From CAZDRI01 sp964508055 (GTDB lineage Bacteria > Pseudomonadota > Gammaproteobacteria > PS1 > Pseudothioglobaceae), in NCBI GenBank assembly GCA_964508055.1, contig CAZDRI010000001.1, positions 1 through 64,000 on the forward strand: a stretch of 64,000 nucleotides of DNA. Direction: 5' to 3'. Position numbers and translations under genes: made by a program. The notes beneath the pieces are model-generated. The model did not search any database, had not been told where the DNA came from, and saw only the letters and a program-made list of their open reading frames with translations. Positions 50,168 through 59,899 of this stretch are shown piece after piece. How positions within the stretch are numbered: position 1 is the first letter of the stretch; every line of letters starts with the position of its first letter.

Positions 50168-52153
50168 ATGGTTACAAGAAGAGATTTAGCAAATGCGGTC
50201 CGTGCTTTAAGTATGGATGCAGTCCAAAAAGCAAATTCAGGCCATCCAGGAGCCCCTATGGGTATGGCTGATATTGCTGAGGTGCTTTTCAACGATTATA
50301 TGGAGTTTAATCCTAAAAACCCTAATTGGGCGGATAGGGATAGATTTATACTATCTAATGGGCATGGTTCTATGCTTATATACTCTCTTCTACATTTATC
50401 AGGTTATGAACTTACAATTGATGATTTAAAAAAATTTCGTCAACTGCATTCTAAAACTCCAGGTCACCCTGAATATGGCTACACTCCAGGGGTAGAAACA
50501 ACAACAGGACCTTTAGGTCAAGGCATTACTAATGCTGTTGGTATGGCTATTGCTGAGAAGGGCTTAGCTGGTCATTTTAATAAAGATGGACATAATATTG
50601 TTGATCATCATACTTATGTGTTTTTAGGTGATGGCTGTTTAATGGAAGGAGTGTCACACGAGGCTTGTTCTTTAGCTGGGACTTTGGGTTTAGGTAAATT
50701 AATTGCTTTTTGGGATGATAATGGTATTTCTATTGATGGTCATGTTGAAGGCTGGTTTTCTGATGATACTCCAAAAAGATTTGAATCATATGGTTGGCAG
50801 GTAATTACTGATGTAGATGGGCATAATCCTGAAGCAATATCAAAAGCTATAAATTCTGCTAAAACAATGACTGATATGCCTACCTTAATATGTTGTAAAA
50901 CTATTATAGGCTATGGTTCTCCTAACAAGGCTGGTTCTCATGCTTGTCATGGCGCTCCATTGGGGGAAGAAGAAGTTAATCTTACTAAAGCAGCAATTGG
51001 ATGGAATTATGAGGCATTTGAAGTCCCTGAAGAAATTTATAATGCTTGGGATAAGACTAAAAAAGGTTCTGAATTAGAGGCAAAATGGAATGAAAAATTT
51101 GCTGCATATAAAAAGGCACATCCAAAATTAGCGGCAGAATTTGTCAGAAGAATGGATGGAAATTTGCCAGAAAATTGGAATAAAAAGACAGCTACTTTCA
51201 TAAATGCTGTTAATAGTGATGCTGAAACTTTAGCAACAAGACAAGCATCATTAAAATCAATTGAAGGCTATGCTCCTTTATTACCTGAAATTTTTGGTGG
51301 TTCTGCTGATTTAGGTTGCTCTAATTTAACTGAATGGAGTGGTTATATTCCAATGCGAAAAGATGTAGCTGCTGCAAATTATATAAATTATGGAGTGCGA
51401 GAATTTGCTATGTCTGCGATTATGAATGGTGTAGCTTTGCATGGTGGATTTATACCTTTTGGTGGCACTTTCTTAATGTTTTCAGAATATGCTAGAAACG
51501 CATTAAGAATGGCAGCACTTATGAAAGTTAGAAGTATATTTGTATATACTCATGATTCAATTGGTTTAGGTGAAGATGGTCCAACGCATCAAGCAATAGA
51601 GCAAATACCAACTTTAAGGATGATTCCAAATATGGAAGTATGGCGTCCTTGTGATACATTAGAAACTGCTGTAGCTTGGAAAAAAGCTATAGAGAAAAAA
51701 GATGGTCCTACAAGTCTTGTATTTTCTAGACAAGGTTTAGCTTTTCAAAAAAGAAGCTCTGAGCAGATTGAAAATATCAATAAAGGCGGATATGTGTTAA
51801 AAGATTGTGATGGTGAACCAGATGTTATTATAATTGCTACAGGCTCAGAAGTTGATTTAGCAATTAAAGCTAGTAAAGAAATAAACGCTAATATAAGAGT
51901 AGTATCTATGCCTTCAACAACTACCTTTGATAAGCAGAATAATGCTTATAAACAAAGTGTGTTACCTGATTCTGTTACTAAAAGAGTTGCTGTTGAAGCT
52001 GCAACTGGTGACGCTTGGTATAAATATGTTGGAAATAATGGTAAAGTTATATCAATTGATCAATTTGGTGAATCAGCACCTGCTGGTGAATTATTTAAAC
52101 ACTTTGGATTTACAGTTGAAAATGTTATAAAAACTGTAGAATCTATACTTTAA
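50168..52153 (+). CDS. tkt: Transketolase
   Basis: Thiamine-diphosphate enzyme that transfers two-carbon units in the pentose phosphate and Calvin cycles. The 661-residue protein is full length. The substrate-site histidines are in NSGHPGAPMG and SNGHGSML, the ThDP-binding motif is GDGCLMEGVSHE followed by the Asn in FWDDNGISIDG, and the pyrimidine-binding domain has GEDGPTHQAIEQ. It opens a gene set with gap, pgk, pyk and fba, an order often seen in autotrophic and methylotrophic gammaproteobacteria. The gap start follows 24 bases after its stop. Confidence 0.97.
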   Translation: MVTRRDLANAVRALSMDAVQKANSGHPGAPMGMADIAEVLFNDYMEFNPKNPNWADRDRFILSNGHGSMLIYSLLHLSGYELTIDDLKKFRQLHSKTPGHPEYGYTPGVETTTGPLGQGITNAVGMAIAEKGLAGHFNKDGHNIVDHHTYVFLGDGCLMEGVSHEACSLAGTLGLGKLIAFWDDNGISIDGHVEGWFSDDTPKRFESYGWQVITDVDGHNPEAISKAINSAKTMTDMPTLICCKTIIGYGSPNKAGSHACHGAPLGEEEVNLTKAAIGWNYEAFEVPEEIYNAWDKTKKGSELEAKWNEKFAAYKKAHPKLAAEFVRRMDGNLPENWNKKTATFINAVNSDAETLATRQASLKSIEGYAPLLPEIFGGSADLGCSNLTEWSGYIPMRKDVAAANYINYGVREFAMSAIMNGVALHGGFIPFGGTFLMFSEYARNALRMAALMKVRSIFVYTHDSIGLGEDGPTHQAIEQIPTLRMIPNMEVWRPCDTLETAVAWKKAIEKKDGPTSLVFSRQGLAFQKRSSEQIENINKGGYVLKDCDGEPDVIIIATGSEVDLAIKASKEINANIRVVSMPSTTTFDKQNNAYKQSVLPDSVTKRVAVEAATGDAWYKYVGNNGKVISIDQFGESAPAGELFKHFGFTVENVIKTVESIL

Positions 52154-52177
52154 AATTTAAAAAATTAGGAGAAATAA

Positions 52178-53176
52178 ATGACAATAAAAGTTGGAATAAA
52201 TGGTTTTGGTCGTATAGGTCGTATGGCATTTCGTGCAATAGCAAATGACTTTCCAAATATTGAAGTAGTAGCTATTAATGATTTACTAGATGTTGAGTAT
52301 TTAGCATATATGTTAAAGTATGATTCAGTTCACGGTCGTTTTAAAGGTGATGTTGCTGCTGAAGATGGGAATATGGTGGTTAATGGCAAAAAAATACGCC
52401 TGACAGCTGAAAGAGACCCTGCTAATTTAAAATGGAATGAAGTTGGTGCAGAATTAATAATTGACTGCACTGGATTTTTCTTAACTACTGAATCATGTCA
52501 GGCACATTTGAGTGCTGGTGCTAAAAAAGTAGTGCAAAGTGCTCCTTCAAAAGATGGCACTCCAATGTTTGTATATGGTGTAAATCATGATGATTATAAA
52601 GATGAAGATATTATTTCTGCTGCATCATGTACTACAAACTGTCTAGCACCTGTTGCTAAAGTATTAAATGATAATTTTGGTATTAAAAGAGGACTAATGA
52701 CTACAGTCCATGCAGCAACAGCTACTCAAAAAACTGTAGATGGTCCATCATTGAAAGACTGGCGCGGTGGTAGAGGTATTTTAGAAAACATTATTCCTTC
52801 TTCTACTGGTGCTGCTAAAGCTGTTGGAGTTGTCTTACCAGAACTTAATGGAAAATTAACTGGTATGGCATTTAGAGTTCCAACTTCTGATGTATCAGTT
52901 GTTGATTTAACTGTTGAATTAAATAATGATGCAAGTTATGAAGATATTTGCCAAGCTATGAAAAATGCGGCAGAGGGCGAAATGAAAGGTGTTCTTGCAT
53001 ACACGAATGAAAAGGTGGTTTCTACAGATTTTCGCGGCATATCAGCTCCATCAATTTTTGATGAAGGTGCAGGCATCGCATTAGATGCTACTTTTGTTAA
53101 AGTAGTGTCTTGGTATGACAATGAATATGGCTACACCTGCAATATGTTGCGTCTTGTTGAACATGCAAGTAAATAA
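52178..53176 (+). CDS. gap: Glyceraldehyde-3-phosphate dehydrogenase
   Basis: Interconverts glyceraldehyde 3-phosphate and 1,3-bisphosphoglycerate. The 332-residue protein has the NAD-binding GFGRIGRMAFR at its start and the active site ASCTTNCLAP with the catalytic Cys. The adenine-contact position is Asn-Asp (INDLLDVEYLAY), as usual for NAD-preferring enzymes. A strong TAGGAGA ribosome-binding site precedes the ATG. The location directly after tkt and before pgk suits either glycolysis or carbon fixation. Confidence 0.97.
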   Translation: MTIKVGINGFGRIGRMAFRAIANDFPNIEVVAINDLLDVEYLAYMLKYDSVHGRFKGDVAAEDGNMVVNGKKIRLTAERDPANLKWNEVGAELIIDCTGFFLTTESCQAHLSAGAKKVVQSAPSKDGTPMFVYGVNHDDYKDEDIISAASCTTNCLAPVAKVLNDNFGIKRGLMTTVHAATATQKTVDGPSLKDWRGGRGILENIIPSSTGAAKAVGVVLPELNGKLTGMAFRVPTSDVSVVDLTVELNNDASYEDICQAMKNAAEGEMKGVLAYTNEKVVSTDFRGISAPSIFDEGAGIALDATFVKVVSWYDNEYGYTCNMLRLVEHASK

Positions 53177-53205
53177 CCCTTTAATTAATATTGAAGTAAA
53201 TAAAT

Positions 53206-54366
53206 ATGACAATCAAAAAACTACAAGATTTAGAATTAAATAATAAGCGAGTTCTTATTCGTCAAGACTTAAATGTACCAGTTAAAGATGGTGTAGTTAC
53301 TAGTGATGTTCGTATAAAGGCGTCATTAGCTACCATTAATGCAGTCCTTAAAAAAGGAGGTAAGCCTATTTTAATGTCTCATCTTGGTAGACCAACAGAA
53401 GGTGAATATAATGAAGAGTTTTCTCTTAAACCTGTTGCTGATAGATTAGACGAACTACTTGATGTAAATGTGCGTCTTGAGAAAAATTGGCTTGAAGGGG
53501 TTGCATTAAATGCTAATGAAGTAGTTCTTTGTGAGAATGTTAGATTTAATATTGGTGAAAAAGAAAATAATGATGAGTTAGCAAAAAAAATAGCCAAATT
53601 ATGTGATGTTTTTGTAATGGATGCTTTTGGCACAGCACATCGTGCTCAAGCGTCTACTCATGGTGTTGCCAAATACGCAGCTACAGCGTGTGCAGGGATA
53701 TTATTGAGTAATGAATTAGACGCTCTAACTCAAGCATTAGATACTCCTAAGCGTCCAATGGTTGCAATAGTTGGAGGTTCAAAAGTATCAACAAAACTTA
53801 CTGTATTGGAAAGTTTATCAAAAGTTGTAGATAAATTAATAGTCGGTGGCGGTATTGCTAATACTTTCATTAAAGCTCAAGGCTATGATGTTGGCAATTC
53901 TCTTTGTGAAAGTGATTTAGTAGATACTGCAAAAAACTTAATGAGTACTATTAATATACCAATTCCTACTGATGTGGTAACTGGGAAAGAATTTTCTGAA
54001 TCTGCTGAAGCTACAATTAAAAATGCTAAAGATATTGAAAAAGACGATATGATTTTTGATATTGGTCCTAATTCAATTAAAGAGCTAACAGATATTTTAA
54101 AAACTGCAGGAACAATTGTATGGAATGGACCTGTTGGAGTTTTTGAGTTTGACCAATTTGCAAATGGCACCAAACAATTATCAAATGCTATAGCTGAATC
54201 TAGTGCATTTTCAATTGCAGGTGGAGGAGACACCTTAGCAGCTATTGATAAATATAATATTGCTAAAGATATATCTTATATTTCTACCGGGGGTGGTGCG
54301 TTTTTAGAATTTTTAGAAGGTAAAAAACTACCAGCGATTGAAATTTTAGAAAAAAGGTGTGAATGA
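53206..54366 (+). CDS. pgk: Phosphoglycerate kinase
   Basis: Transfers phosphate between 1,3-bisphosphoglycerate and ADP. The 386-residue monomeric enzyme has the N-terminal substrate loop VLIRQDLNVPV, the LMSHLGRPTE segment and the C-terminal nucleotide loop GGGDTLAAI. It lies 29 bases after gap, and its stop codon overlaps the pyruvate kinase start (GAATGA). All conserved catalytic arginines that I can place are present. Confidence 0.97.
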   Translation: MTIKKLQDLELNNKRVLIRQDLNVPVKDGVVTSDVRIKASLATINAVLKKGGKPILMSHLGRPTEGEYNEEFSLKPVADRLDELLDVNVRLEKNWLEGVALNANEVVLCENVRFNIGEKENNDELAKKIAKLCDVFVMDAFGTAHRAQASTHGVAKYAATACAGILLSNELDALTQALDTPKRPMVAIVGGSKVSTKLTVLESLSKVVDKLIVGGGIANTFIKAQGYDVGNSLCESDLVDTAKNLMSTINIPIPTDVVTGKEFSESAEATIKNAKDIEKDDMIFDIGPNSIKELTDILKTAGTIVWNGPVGVFEFDQFANGTKQLSNAIAESSAFSIAGGGDTLAAIDKYNIAKDISYISTGGGAFLEFLEGKKLPAIEILEKRCE

Positions 54367-55811
54367 CTGATTTTATTTTAAGACGCACCAAGATTTTAGC
54401 GACTTTAGGACCTGCAACTGATGATGAGAATGTTTTAAAAGAAATTCTTGATGCTAACGTCAATATTGTTAGAATAAACTTTTCTCATGGTGACGAGAAA
54501 GAACATATAAGAAGAATTAATGCAGTTCGTAGATATGCAAAAAATAATAATAAAATAGTAGGTGTTTTAATGGACTTGCAAGGTCCAAAAATTCGCATAT
54601 CTTCTTTTAAAAATGATTTTGTTTACTTAAAAGAAGGGGATAAGTTTATTTTAGATGCTGATTTAGGTAAAAAATCTGGCAATAAAAAACAAGTAGCTAT
54701 AAGACCAAAATCACTACCTAAAGACATAAAAAAAGGCAACATCCTATTATTAGATGATGGCAAGATAATAATGAAAGTTGTAGCTGTTATTGCTAATAAA
54801 ATATATTGTAAAGTTACTCAAGGTGGTAAGTTATCAAGCAAAAAAGGTATTAATCTTAAAGGTGGAGGTCTTTCAACTAATGCACTTACCAAAAAAGATT
54901 TAAAAGATATAAAAATTGCTGCACAAGTTAATGCTGATTATGTGGCACTTTCGTTTCCTGTAAATGCTAATGATGTAATCAGAGCTAAGGAGTTATTAAA
55001 ACAAGAAAATTCAAATGCAGGAGTTATAGCAAAAATTGAAAGGGCTGAGTCTTTAAAACAAGGAATTATAGAGCATATTATTGAAGAATCAGAAGGCATT
55101 ATGATTGCTAGAGGAGATTTAGGGGTAGAAATCGGCGACCCTCTATTACCAGCTCAACAAAAAAGATTAATTAAGTTAGCAAGAACATTTAACAAGCCAG
55201 TTATAACTGCAACCCAAATGCTAGATTCAATGATTAATAGCCCAGTGCCCACTCGTGCTGAAGTGTTTGATGTAGCTAATGCAGTGCTTGATGGCACTGA
55301 TGCTGTAATGTTATCTGCAGAAACAGCAACTGGGCGTTATCCTATAAATGTAGTAGATACCGTAAAAGCAGTATGTGTAGAGGCAGAAAAAAACCCCTTA
55401 GTTAGAGTATCTGAGCATAGATTACATGAGAAGTTTAAATTAATTGATGAGACTATTGCTCTATCAGCAATGTATGCTGGTAATCATTTAAATGTTAAAG
55501 CGATAGTAGCTCTTACCCAGACTGGAAGAACAGCACTGTGGATGTCTAGAATTAGCTCTAAGATTCCTATTTATGCTATGAGCGATAAAGCTAAAACTTT
55601 ACAAAAAGCAACTCTATATCGTGGGGTATATCCTTGTAAAATTGTTTTGAAAAAAGATTGGAGTGAAATTAATCATACAGTTGTTAGAGAGCTACAAAAA
55701 AGAAAAGCAGTTAAAGATGGAGATATAGTTATCATAACTAAAGGTATGTATAAAAATCAATCAGGAGGCACTAATTTACTAAAAATAGTAAAAGTTGGTG
55801 GTGATTATTAA
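54363..55811 (+). CDS. pyk: Pyruvate kinase
   Basis: Makes pyruvate and ATP from phosphoenolpyruvate. The 482-residue protein starts with RRTKILATLGPAT and contains the active-site lysine segment IAKIERAES and the metal-binding MIARGDLGVEIG. The C-terminal regulatory domain is present (about 355-482). It overlaps pgk by four bases. Its presence between pgk and fba is usual for this gene set and links the carbon-fixation or glycolysis intermediates to pyruvate. Confidence 0.96.
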   Translation: MTDFILRRTKILATLGPATDDENVLKEILDANVNIVRINFSHGDEKEHIRRINAVRRYAKNNNKIVGVLMDLQGPKIRISSFKNDFVYLKEGDKFILDADLGKKSGNKKQVAIRPKSLPKDIKKGNILLLDDGKIIMKVVAVIANKIYCKVTQGGKLSSKKGINLKGGGLSTNALTKKDLKDIKIAAQVNADYVALSFPVNANDVIRAKELLKQENSNAGVIAKIERAESLKQGIIEHIIEESEGIMIARGDLGVEIGDPLLPAQQKRLIKLARTFNKPVITATQMLDSMINSPVPTRAEVFDVANAVLDGTDAVMLSAETATGRYPINVVDTVKAVCVEAEKNPLVRVSEHRLHEKFKLIDETIALSAMYAGNHLNVKAIVALTQTGRTALWMSRISSKIPIYAMSDKAKTLQKATLYRGVYPCKIVLKKDWSEINHTVVRELQKRKAVKDGDIVIITKGMYKNQSGGTNLLKIVKVGGDY

Positions 55812-55832
55812 ATATAAATAAGGAGAAAAAAT

Positions 55833-56894
55833 ATGTTAATTTCAATGAGACAATTATTAGACCATGCAGCAGAAAATGATTATGGTATGCCAGCATTTAA
55901 TGTAAATAATATGGAGCAAGTGCATGCTATTATGCGAGCTGCTGATAAAACTAACAGCCCAGTAATAATGCAAGGTTCAGCAGGAGCTAGGTCATATGCG
56001 GGCGAACCTTTTTTAAGGCATTTAATTACTGCTGCTACAGAATTATATCCACATATTCCAGTGGTTATGCATCAAGATCACGGAAGTGAACCAGCTGTTT
56101 GTTTGCGTTCAATACAATCTGGGTTTAGCTCTGTTATGATGGATGGCTCTTTAATGTCTGATATGAAAACTCCATCATCATATGAATATAATGTAAGTGT
56201 TACTAAAGAAGTTGTTAAATTTGCTCATGCAGGGGGCGTATCTGTTGAGGGTGAGTTAGGATGTTTAGGCTCATTAGAAACAGGAATGATGGGTGAAGAA
56301 GATGGCCATGGGGCTGAAGGCAAGTTAGATGCAGATATGCTTTTAACTGACCCTGAAGAAGCAGCAAATTTCGTTAAAGAAACACAAGTTGATGCATTAG
56401 CTATAGCCATTGGAACATCACATGGTGCTTATAAGTTTACTAAAGAGCCAGAAGGTGATATTTTAAGAATTGATAGAATAAAAGAAATTCACACAAGAAT
56501 TCCAAGTACTCATTTAGTTATGCATGGCTCATCATCAGTGCCGCAAGATTGGTTAGAAATTATCAATAACTATGGTGGAGATATGGGGCAAACTTATGGT
56601 GTGCCAGTCCGCGAAATACAAGAGGGCATAAAACACGGTGTTAGAAAAGTAAATATTGATACTGATTTAAGAATGGCATCAACAGGTGCAATTAGAAAAC
56701 ATTTGAGTGAGAATAAGTCAAATTTTGATCCAAGAAAGTATTTAAAAGAATCAACAAGGGCTATGCAGTCAATTTGTGAGGCAAGATTTGAAGCGTTTGG
56801 CACATCTGGCAATGCTGATAAAATCAAACCAATATCTTTAGATGAAATGGCTAGTTGCTATGCATCTGGTGAATTTAATCAGCAAGTAAAATAG
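55833..56894 (+). CDS. fba: Fructose-bisphosphate aldolase, class II
   Basis: Zinc-dependent aldolase joining dihydroxyacetone phosphate with glyceraldehyde 3-phosphate (and, in Calvin-cycle organisms, erythrose 4-phosphate). The 353-residue protein belongs to the CbbA/FbaA type with long loop. The zinc and catalytic residues are in MHQDHGSE, the GELGCLG region, GTSHGAYKF and MHGSSSVP. An AAGGAGA ribosome-binding site precedes the ATG 21 bases after pyk. It is the last gene of the set; a large hairpin follows. Confidence 0.96.
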   Translation: MLISMRQLLDHAAENDYGMPAFNVNNMEQVHAIMRAADKTNSPVIMQGSAGARSYAGEPFLRHLITAATELYPHIPVVMHQDHGSEPAVCLRSIQSGFSSVMMDGSLMSDMKTPSSYEYNVSVTKEVVKFAHAGGVSVEGELGCLGSLETGMMGEEDGHGAEGKLDADMLLTDPEEAANFVKETQVDALAIAIGTSHGAYKFTKEPEGDILRIDRIKEIHTRIPSTHLVMHGSSSVPQDWLEIINNYGGDMGQTYGVPVREIQEGIKHGVRKVNIDTDLRMASTGAIRKHLSENKSNFDPRKYLKESTRAMQSICEARFEAFGTSGNADKIKPISLDEMASCYASGEFNQQVK

Positions 56895-56908
56895 GCTATT
56901 ATTACATT

Positions 56909-56975
56909 ACTACTGCATTAACTAATAAACGAAAAAAGTTAAAAATTTTTTCTATTTCCCATTTAATGCAGTGGT
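56909..56975. terminator. Nested hairpin after fba
   Basis: A 13-pair outer stem with one G-T pair, ACTACTGCATTAA (56909-56921) with TTAATGCAGTGGT (56963-56975). Inside the 41-base loop an inner stem forms, GAAAAAA with TTTTTTC. It lies between the convergent fba and DUF3108 genes and most likely ends transcription from both sides. The nested shape is unusual for a simple terminator. Confidence 0.6.
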
Positions 56976-56979
56976 CTTA

Positions 56980-57702
56980 TTATTGGTTTAATATAGTTAT
57001 TATTGCATCATTAAGAGCAATTAAATTATATTCATAAATGTCGCCATTAGGCTCGTTTTGGATTATTTTAACAGCTATATAGTTAAATTTAGGAGCAAGC
57101 CATATTTCAATTTTTCTATCTTTATCTTTGACTATTTTTTTTAGTTTAATAATTTCAGTATTGTTGTCATTTATTTTTATAGCATCTCTTGTATGAGTTA
57201 TAAAATGTTGATTAGCGATTTTTTTGCCATCAGCTACTTGATAATAAAAGTCTTTTTTATTAGGTTTTTTTTTAAAATCATTAGCTATTGCTAACATTAG
57301 ATTTAAATCATCAATTACATTACCTTTTTTAGTATTCCAAGTTTTATTTTTTTTTGTGGTTTTTACAATTTGCTCATCAGAGTTTATAGCTATACTCACA
57401 TCTTTAGCCACATCATCAGAATCAAATTCTTTGCGTTTATAGAAAATACTGTCAAGTTTGCCATTTTTAAATCTGAATTTACTTGCAGCATTAATTTTAT
57501 AGCTTTTAAGAATTGATATTAACCCTGTAGTATTAGCATTAGCAGTATAAAAGTATGTGTCGTCTTTAGCTTTTGTTAATTGGCGTTTTTCCTCAGCTAC
57601 TTGCCAGCCGTTAAAAGATAATTTATAAACAGCTTTAAAGGGTTCTAAAGCGTAAGATTTAGCAAAAAAGAATACTAACAAAAGCAATTTAGTTTTTTTC
57701 AT
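56980..57702 (-). CDS. DUF3108-domain secreted protein
   Basis: A 240-residue protein with a signal peptide (MKKTKLLLLVFFFAKSYA) and a beta-rich mature domain, FKAVYKLSFNGWQVAEEKRQ, typical of DUF3108. Function is unknown; the family is periplasmic and found beside purN and purM in many gammaproteobacteria, as here. Its start overlaps the purN stop by four bases, so it is co-transcribed as the third gene of the purM-purN-DUF3108 set. Confidence 0.85.
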   Translation of the reverse strand: MKKTKLLLLVFFFAKSYALEPFKAVYKLSFNGWQVAEEKRQLTKAKDDTYFYTANANTTGLISILKSYKINAASKFRFKNGKLDSIFYKRKEFDSDDVAKDVSIAINSDEQIVKTTKKNKTWNTKKGNVIDDLNLMLAIANDFKKKPNKKDFYYQVADGKKIANQHFITHTRDAIKINDNNTEIIKLKKIVKDKDRKIEIWLAPKFNYIAVKIIQNEPNGDIYEYNLIALNDAIITILNQ

Positions 57703-58289
57703 AAAATTTTAACTTTTTCTTTTTGCAAAGAAATTTTATTTTCACTAAATAATTTAACTACTTTTGGATATAGTTTATGCTCTTCTTTTAAAACTCTATT
57801 CGCCAATATTTTCACCTTATCATCTTTTTTAACTTTTACTTTTGCTTGCATGATTATTGGTCCCATATCTAAATCTGCAGTTACGAAATGAACTGTAGCA
57901 CCATGCTCTTTTTCACCAGCTTCTATTGCTCTTTTATGAGTGTCAAGTCCTGTGAATTTTGGTAATAATGATGGATGAATATTAATTATTTTTCCATAAA
58001 ATTTACTCACAAAAGCAGCACTTAAAATGCGCATAAATCCTGCTAATATTATTAAATTAGCAGAGTATTTGTTTATGATTTCTATTAACTGTAAATCAAA
58101 TTCATTACTGGCTAATTTGTTATTAATTGCATAGGTTTTTATATTTGCATCTTTAGCTCTTTTAAGTCCAAAAGCATTTTCATTATTGGAGATTACCGCT
58201 TTGATATTTATACTCTTATTATGAGATTTATCAATTAATGCTTGTAAATTAGAGCCAGAACCAGAAATTAACACAATTGCATTAAGCAT
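57699..58289 (-). CDS. purN: Phosphoribosylglycinamide formyltransferase
   Basis: Transfers a formyl group from 10-formyl-tetrahydrofolate to GAR, the third step of purine synthesis. The 196-residue protein starts with the phosphate loop ISGSGSNLQAL and has the catalytic block INIHPSLLPKFTG (Asn and His) and the downstream Asp in TADLDMGPI. It lies three bases after purM on the same strand, the usual pairing in gammaproteobacteria. Confidence 0.96.
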   Translation of the reverse strand: MLNAIVLISGSGSNLQALIDKSHNKSINIKAVISNNENAFGLKRAKDANIKTYAINNKLASNEFDLQLIEIINKYSANLIILAGFMRILSAAFVSKFYGKIINIHPSLLPKFTGLDTHKRAIEAGEKEHGATVHFVTADLDMGPIIMQAKVKVKKDDKVKILANRVLKEEHKLYPKVVKLFSENKISLQKEKVKIL

Positions 58290-58292
58290 AAA

Positions 58293-59297
58293 TCAGATAA
58301 TTTTAATATTAGTATTTTTTACCTTTTCAATATGACCGATAAGCCAAGCATTCTCTCCGCTGCTTGTTAAAATATCTATTGTATTATCAGCATCCTTTGC
58401 AGCAACTATAACCACCATACCTACTCCACAATTAAATACCCTATACATTTCATTTGTATTTACATTGCCTTTTTCTTGCAACCAATTAAATACTTCTGGT
58501 ATTTGCCATGTTTGAGTGTCAATTACTGCGCATAAATCTTGTTTTATTACTCGTGGGATATTTTCTAATATTCCACCGCCAGTTATATGAGCAATAGCAT
58601 TAACTTTTATTTTTGCTATAAGATTTAATATAGTTCTAACATAAATTTTAGTAGGCTCTATTAAAGTATCAAGATTTATAGAAGGGTTTTTTTCTTTTTC
58701 AAGGATTTTTCTAATAAGTGAGTAACCATTAGAATGAGGACCAGAAGATTCAATAGCTACAATTACATTATTTTCAGCTACATTATCTCCTGTTATTACT
58801 TTTCCTTTTTCCACAGCACCTACACAAAATCCAGCCAAATCATATTCTTCATTATTATACATTGATGGCATTTCAGCAGTTTCACCGCCAATCAAGGCAC
58901 AGTTTGCTTGTTTACAACCAGCAGCAATACCTTTAATAACAGCTGCAGCTAAATCAATATTTAATTTACCAGTAGCATAATAATCTAAAAAAAATAAAGG
59001 CTCAGCCCCTTGCACTATTAAATCATTAACACACATTGCAACTAAGTCTATGCCAATAGTATCATGCTTACCTAACATTTCCGCTAATTTTAATTTAGTG
59101 CCTACCCCATCAGTTGCTGATACTAATAGCGGACTTTTATATTTATTTAAGTCTAATTCAAATAATGCTCCAAATCCACCTATATTAGATACTACTCCAT
59201 CTCTATTAGTTGATTTTGTAAAAGGTTTTATTTTTGCTACTAATTTATTACCAGCCTCAATATCAACCCCAGATGATTTATAAGTCAATTCTGTCAT
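58293..59297 (-). CDS. purM: Phosphoribosylformylglycinamidine cyclo-ligase (AIR synthetase)
   Basis: ATP-dependent ring closure to aminoimidazole ribotide, the fifth step of purine synthesis. The 334-residue protein has the N-terminal YKSSGVDIEAG and the conserved ATDGVGTKLK, GIDLVAMCVND and GGGILENIPR segments. It is the first gene of the purM-purN-DUF3108 set, divergent from the phosphatidyltransferase gene with a 47-base spacer. Confidence 0.97.
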   Translation of the reverse strand: MTELTYKSSGVDIEAGNKLVAKIKPFTKSTNRDGVVSNIGGFGALFELDLNKYKSPLLVSATDGVGTKLKLAEMLGKHDTIGIDLVAMCVNDLIVQGAEPLFFLDYYATGKLNIDLAAAVIKGIAAGCKQANCALIGGETAEMPSMYNNEEYDLAGFCVGAVEKGKVITGDNVAENNVIVAIESSGPHSNGYSLIRKILEKEKNPSINLDTLIEPTKIYVRTILNLIAKIKVNAIAHITGGGILENIPRVIKQDLCAVIDTQTWQIPEVFNWLQEKGNVNTNEMYRVFNCGVGMVVIVAAKDADNTIDILTSSGENAWLIGHIEKVKNTNIKII

Positions 59298-59344
59298 TTT
59301 TATTTTTCCGTATAATATAGCTGTTTAATTTATTTTTCAAACAA

Positions 59345-59896
59345 ATGAATTTATCGTTGCTACCAAACACTCTAACTTTAACAAGAATAATTTTAACATT
59401 TCCAATCGTTTTCTTATTATTAAAACAATCTTTTTTATTAGCTTTTATATTATTTTTAATAGCAGGCATCACTGATGGTCTTGATGGATTTATTGCTAAA
59501 AAATTTAAATATCAAACACAATTAGGCTCTATTTTAGACCCATTGGCAGATAAACTATTATTAGTATCAAGTTTTTTAGCATTATTTATAGTAGGGCTTA
59601 TACCGTGGTGGCTATTAATTACTATTGCTATCAGAGATATTATAATAATAGCAGGCACAGTAGGTTTTTATTACGCTGATGGTTTAAAACAAAAAAGATT
59701 ACTCACTCCTTCTAATTTAAGCAAATTAAATACTGTCTTACAAATATCATTGGTTGCATTATTGATGATAAGTCAGGTTTTTCTGCCATTAAAAGATATG
59801 TTAGATGTCGGTTACATTATAGTAGGCACAAGCACAGTTTTAAGCGGCATAGATTATACTTGGTTATGGATAAAAACTATATTGTTAGAAAAATAG
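59345..59896 (+). CDS. CDP-alcohol phosphatidyltransferase
   Basis: A 183-residue membrane enzyme of the PgsA-like family with about five helices, making phospholipids from CDP-diacylglycerol. The catalytic motif appears as DGLDGFIAKK, then GSILDPLADK with its aspartates, matching D-x2-DG-x2-A(R/K)-x8-G-x3-D-x3-D apart from Lys replacing the common Arg. Phosphatidylglycerophosphate synthase is the most common function in this family. Genes of this type often precede hda near purM, as here; hda starts three bases later. Confidence 0.85.
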   Translation: MNLSLLPNTLTLTRIILTFPIVFLLLKQSFLLAFILFLIAGITDGLDGFIAKKFKYQTQLGSILDPLADKLLLVSSFLALFIVGLIPWWLLITIAIRDIIIIAGTVGFYYADGLKQKRLLTPSNLSKLNTVLQISLVALLMISQVFLPLKDMLDVGYIIVGTSTVLSGIDYTWLWIKTILLEK

Positions 59897-59899
59897 ATA

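Noticed and set aside
59278..59472. 64-residue open frame on the minus strand over the purM/phosphatidyltransferase spacer
   Set aside because: It lies opposite the phosphatidyltransferase start, has lysine-rich low-complexity content and no ribosome-binding site; a shadow frame.
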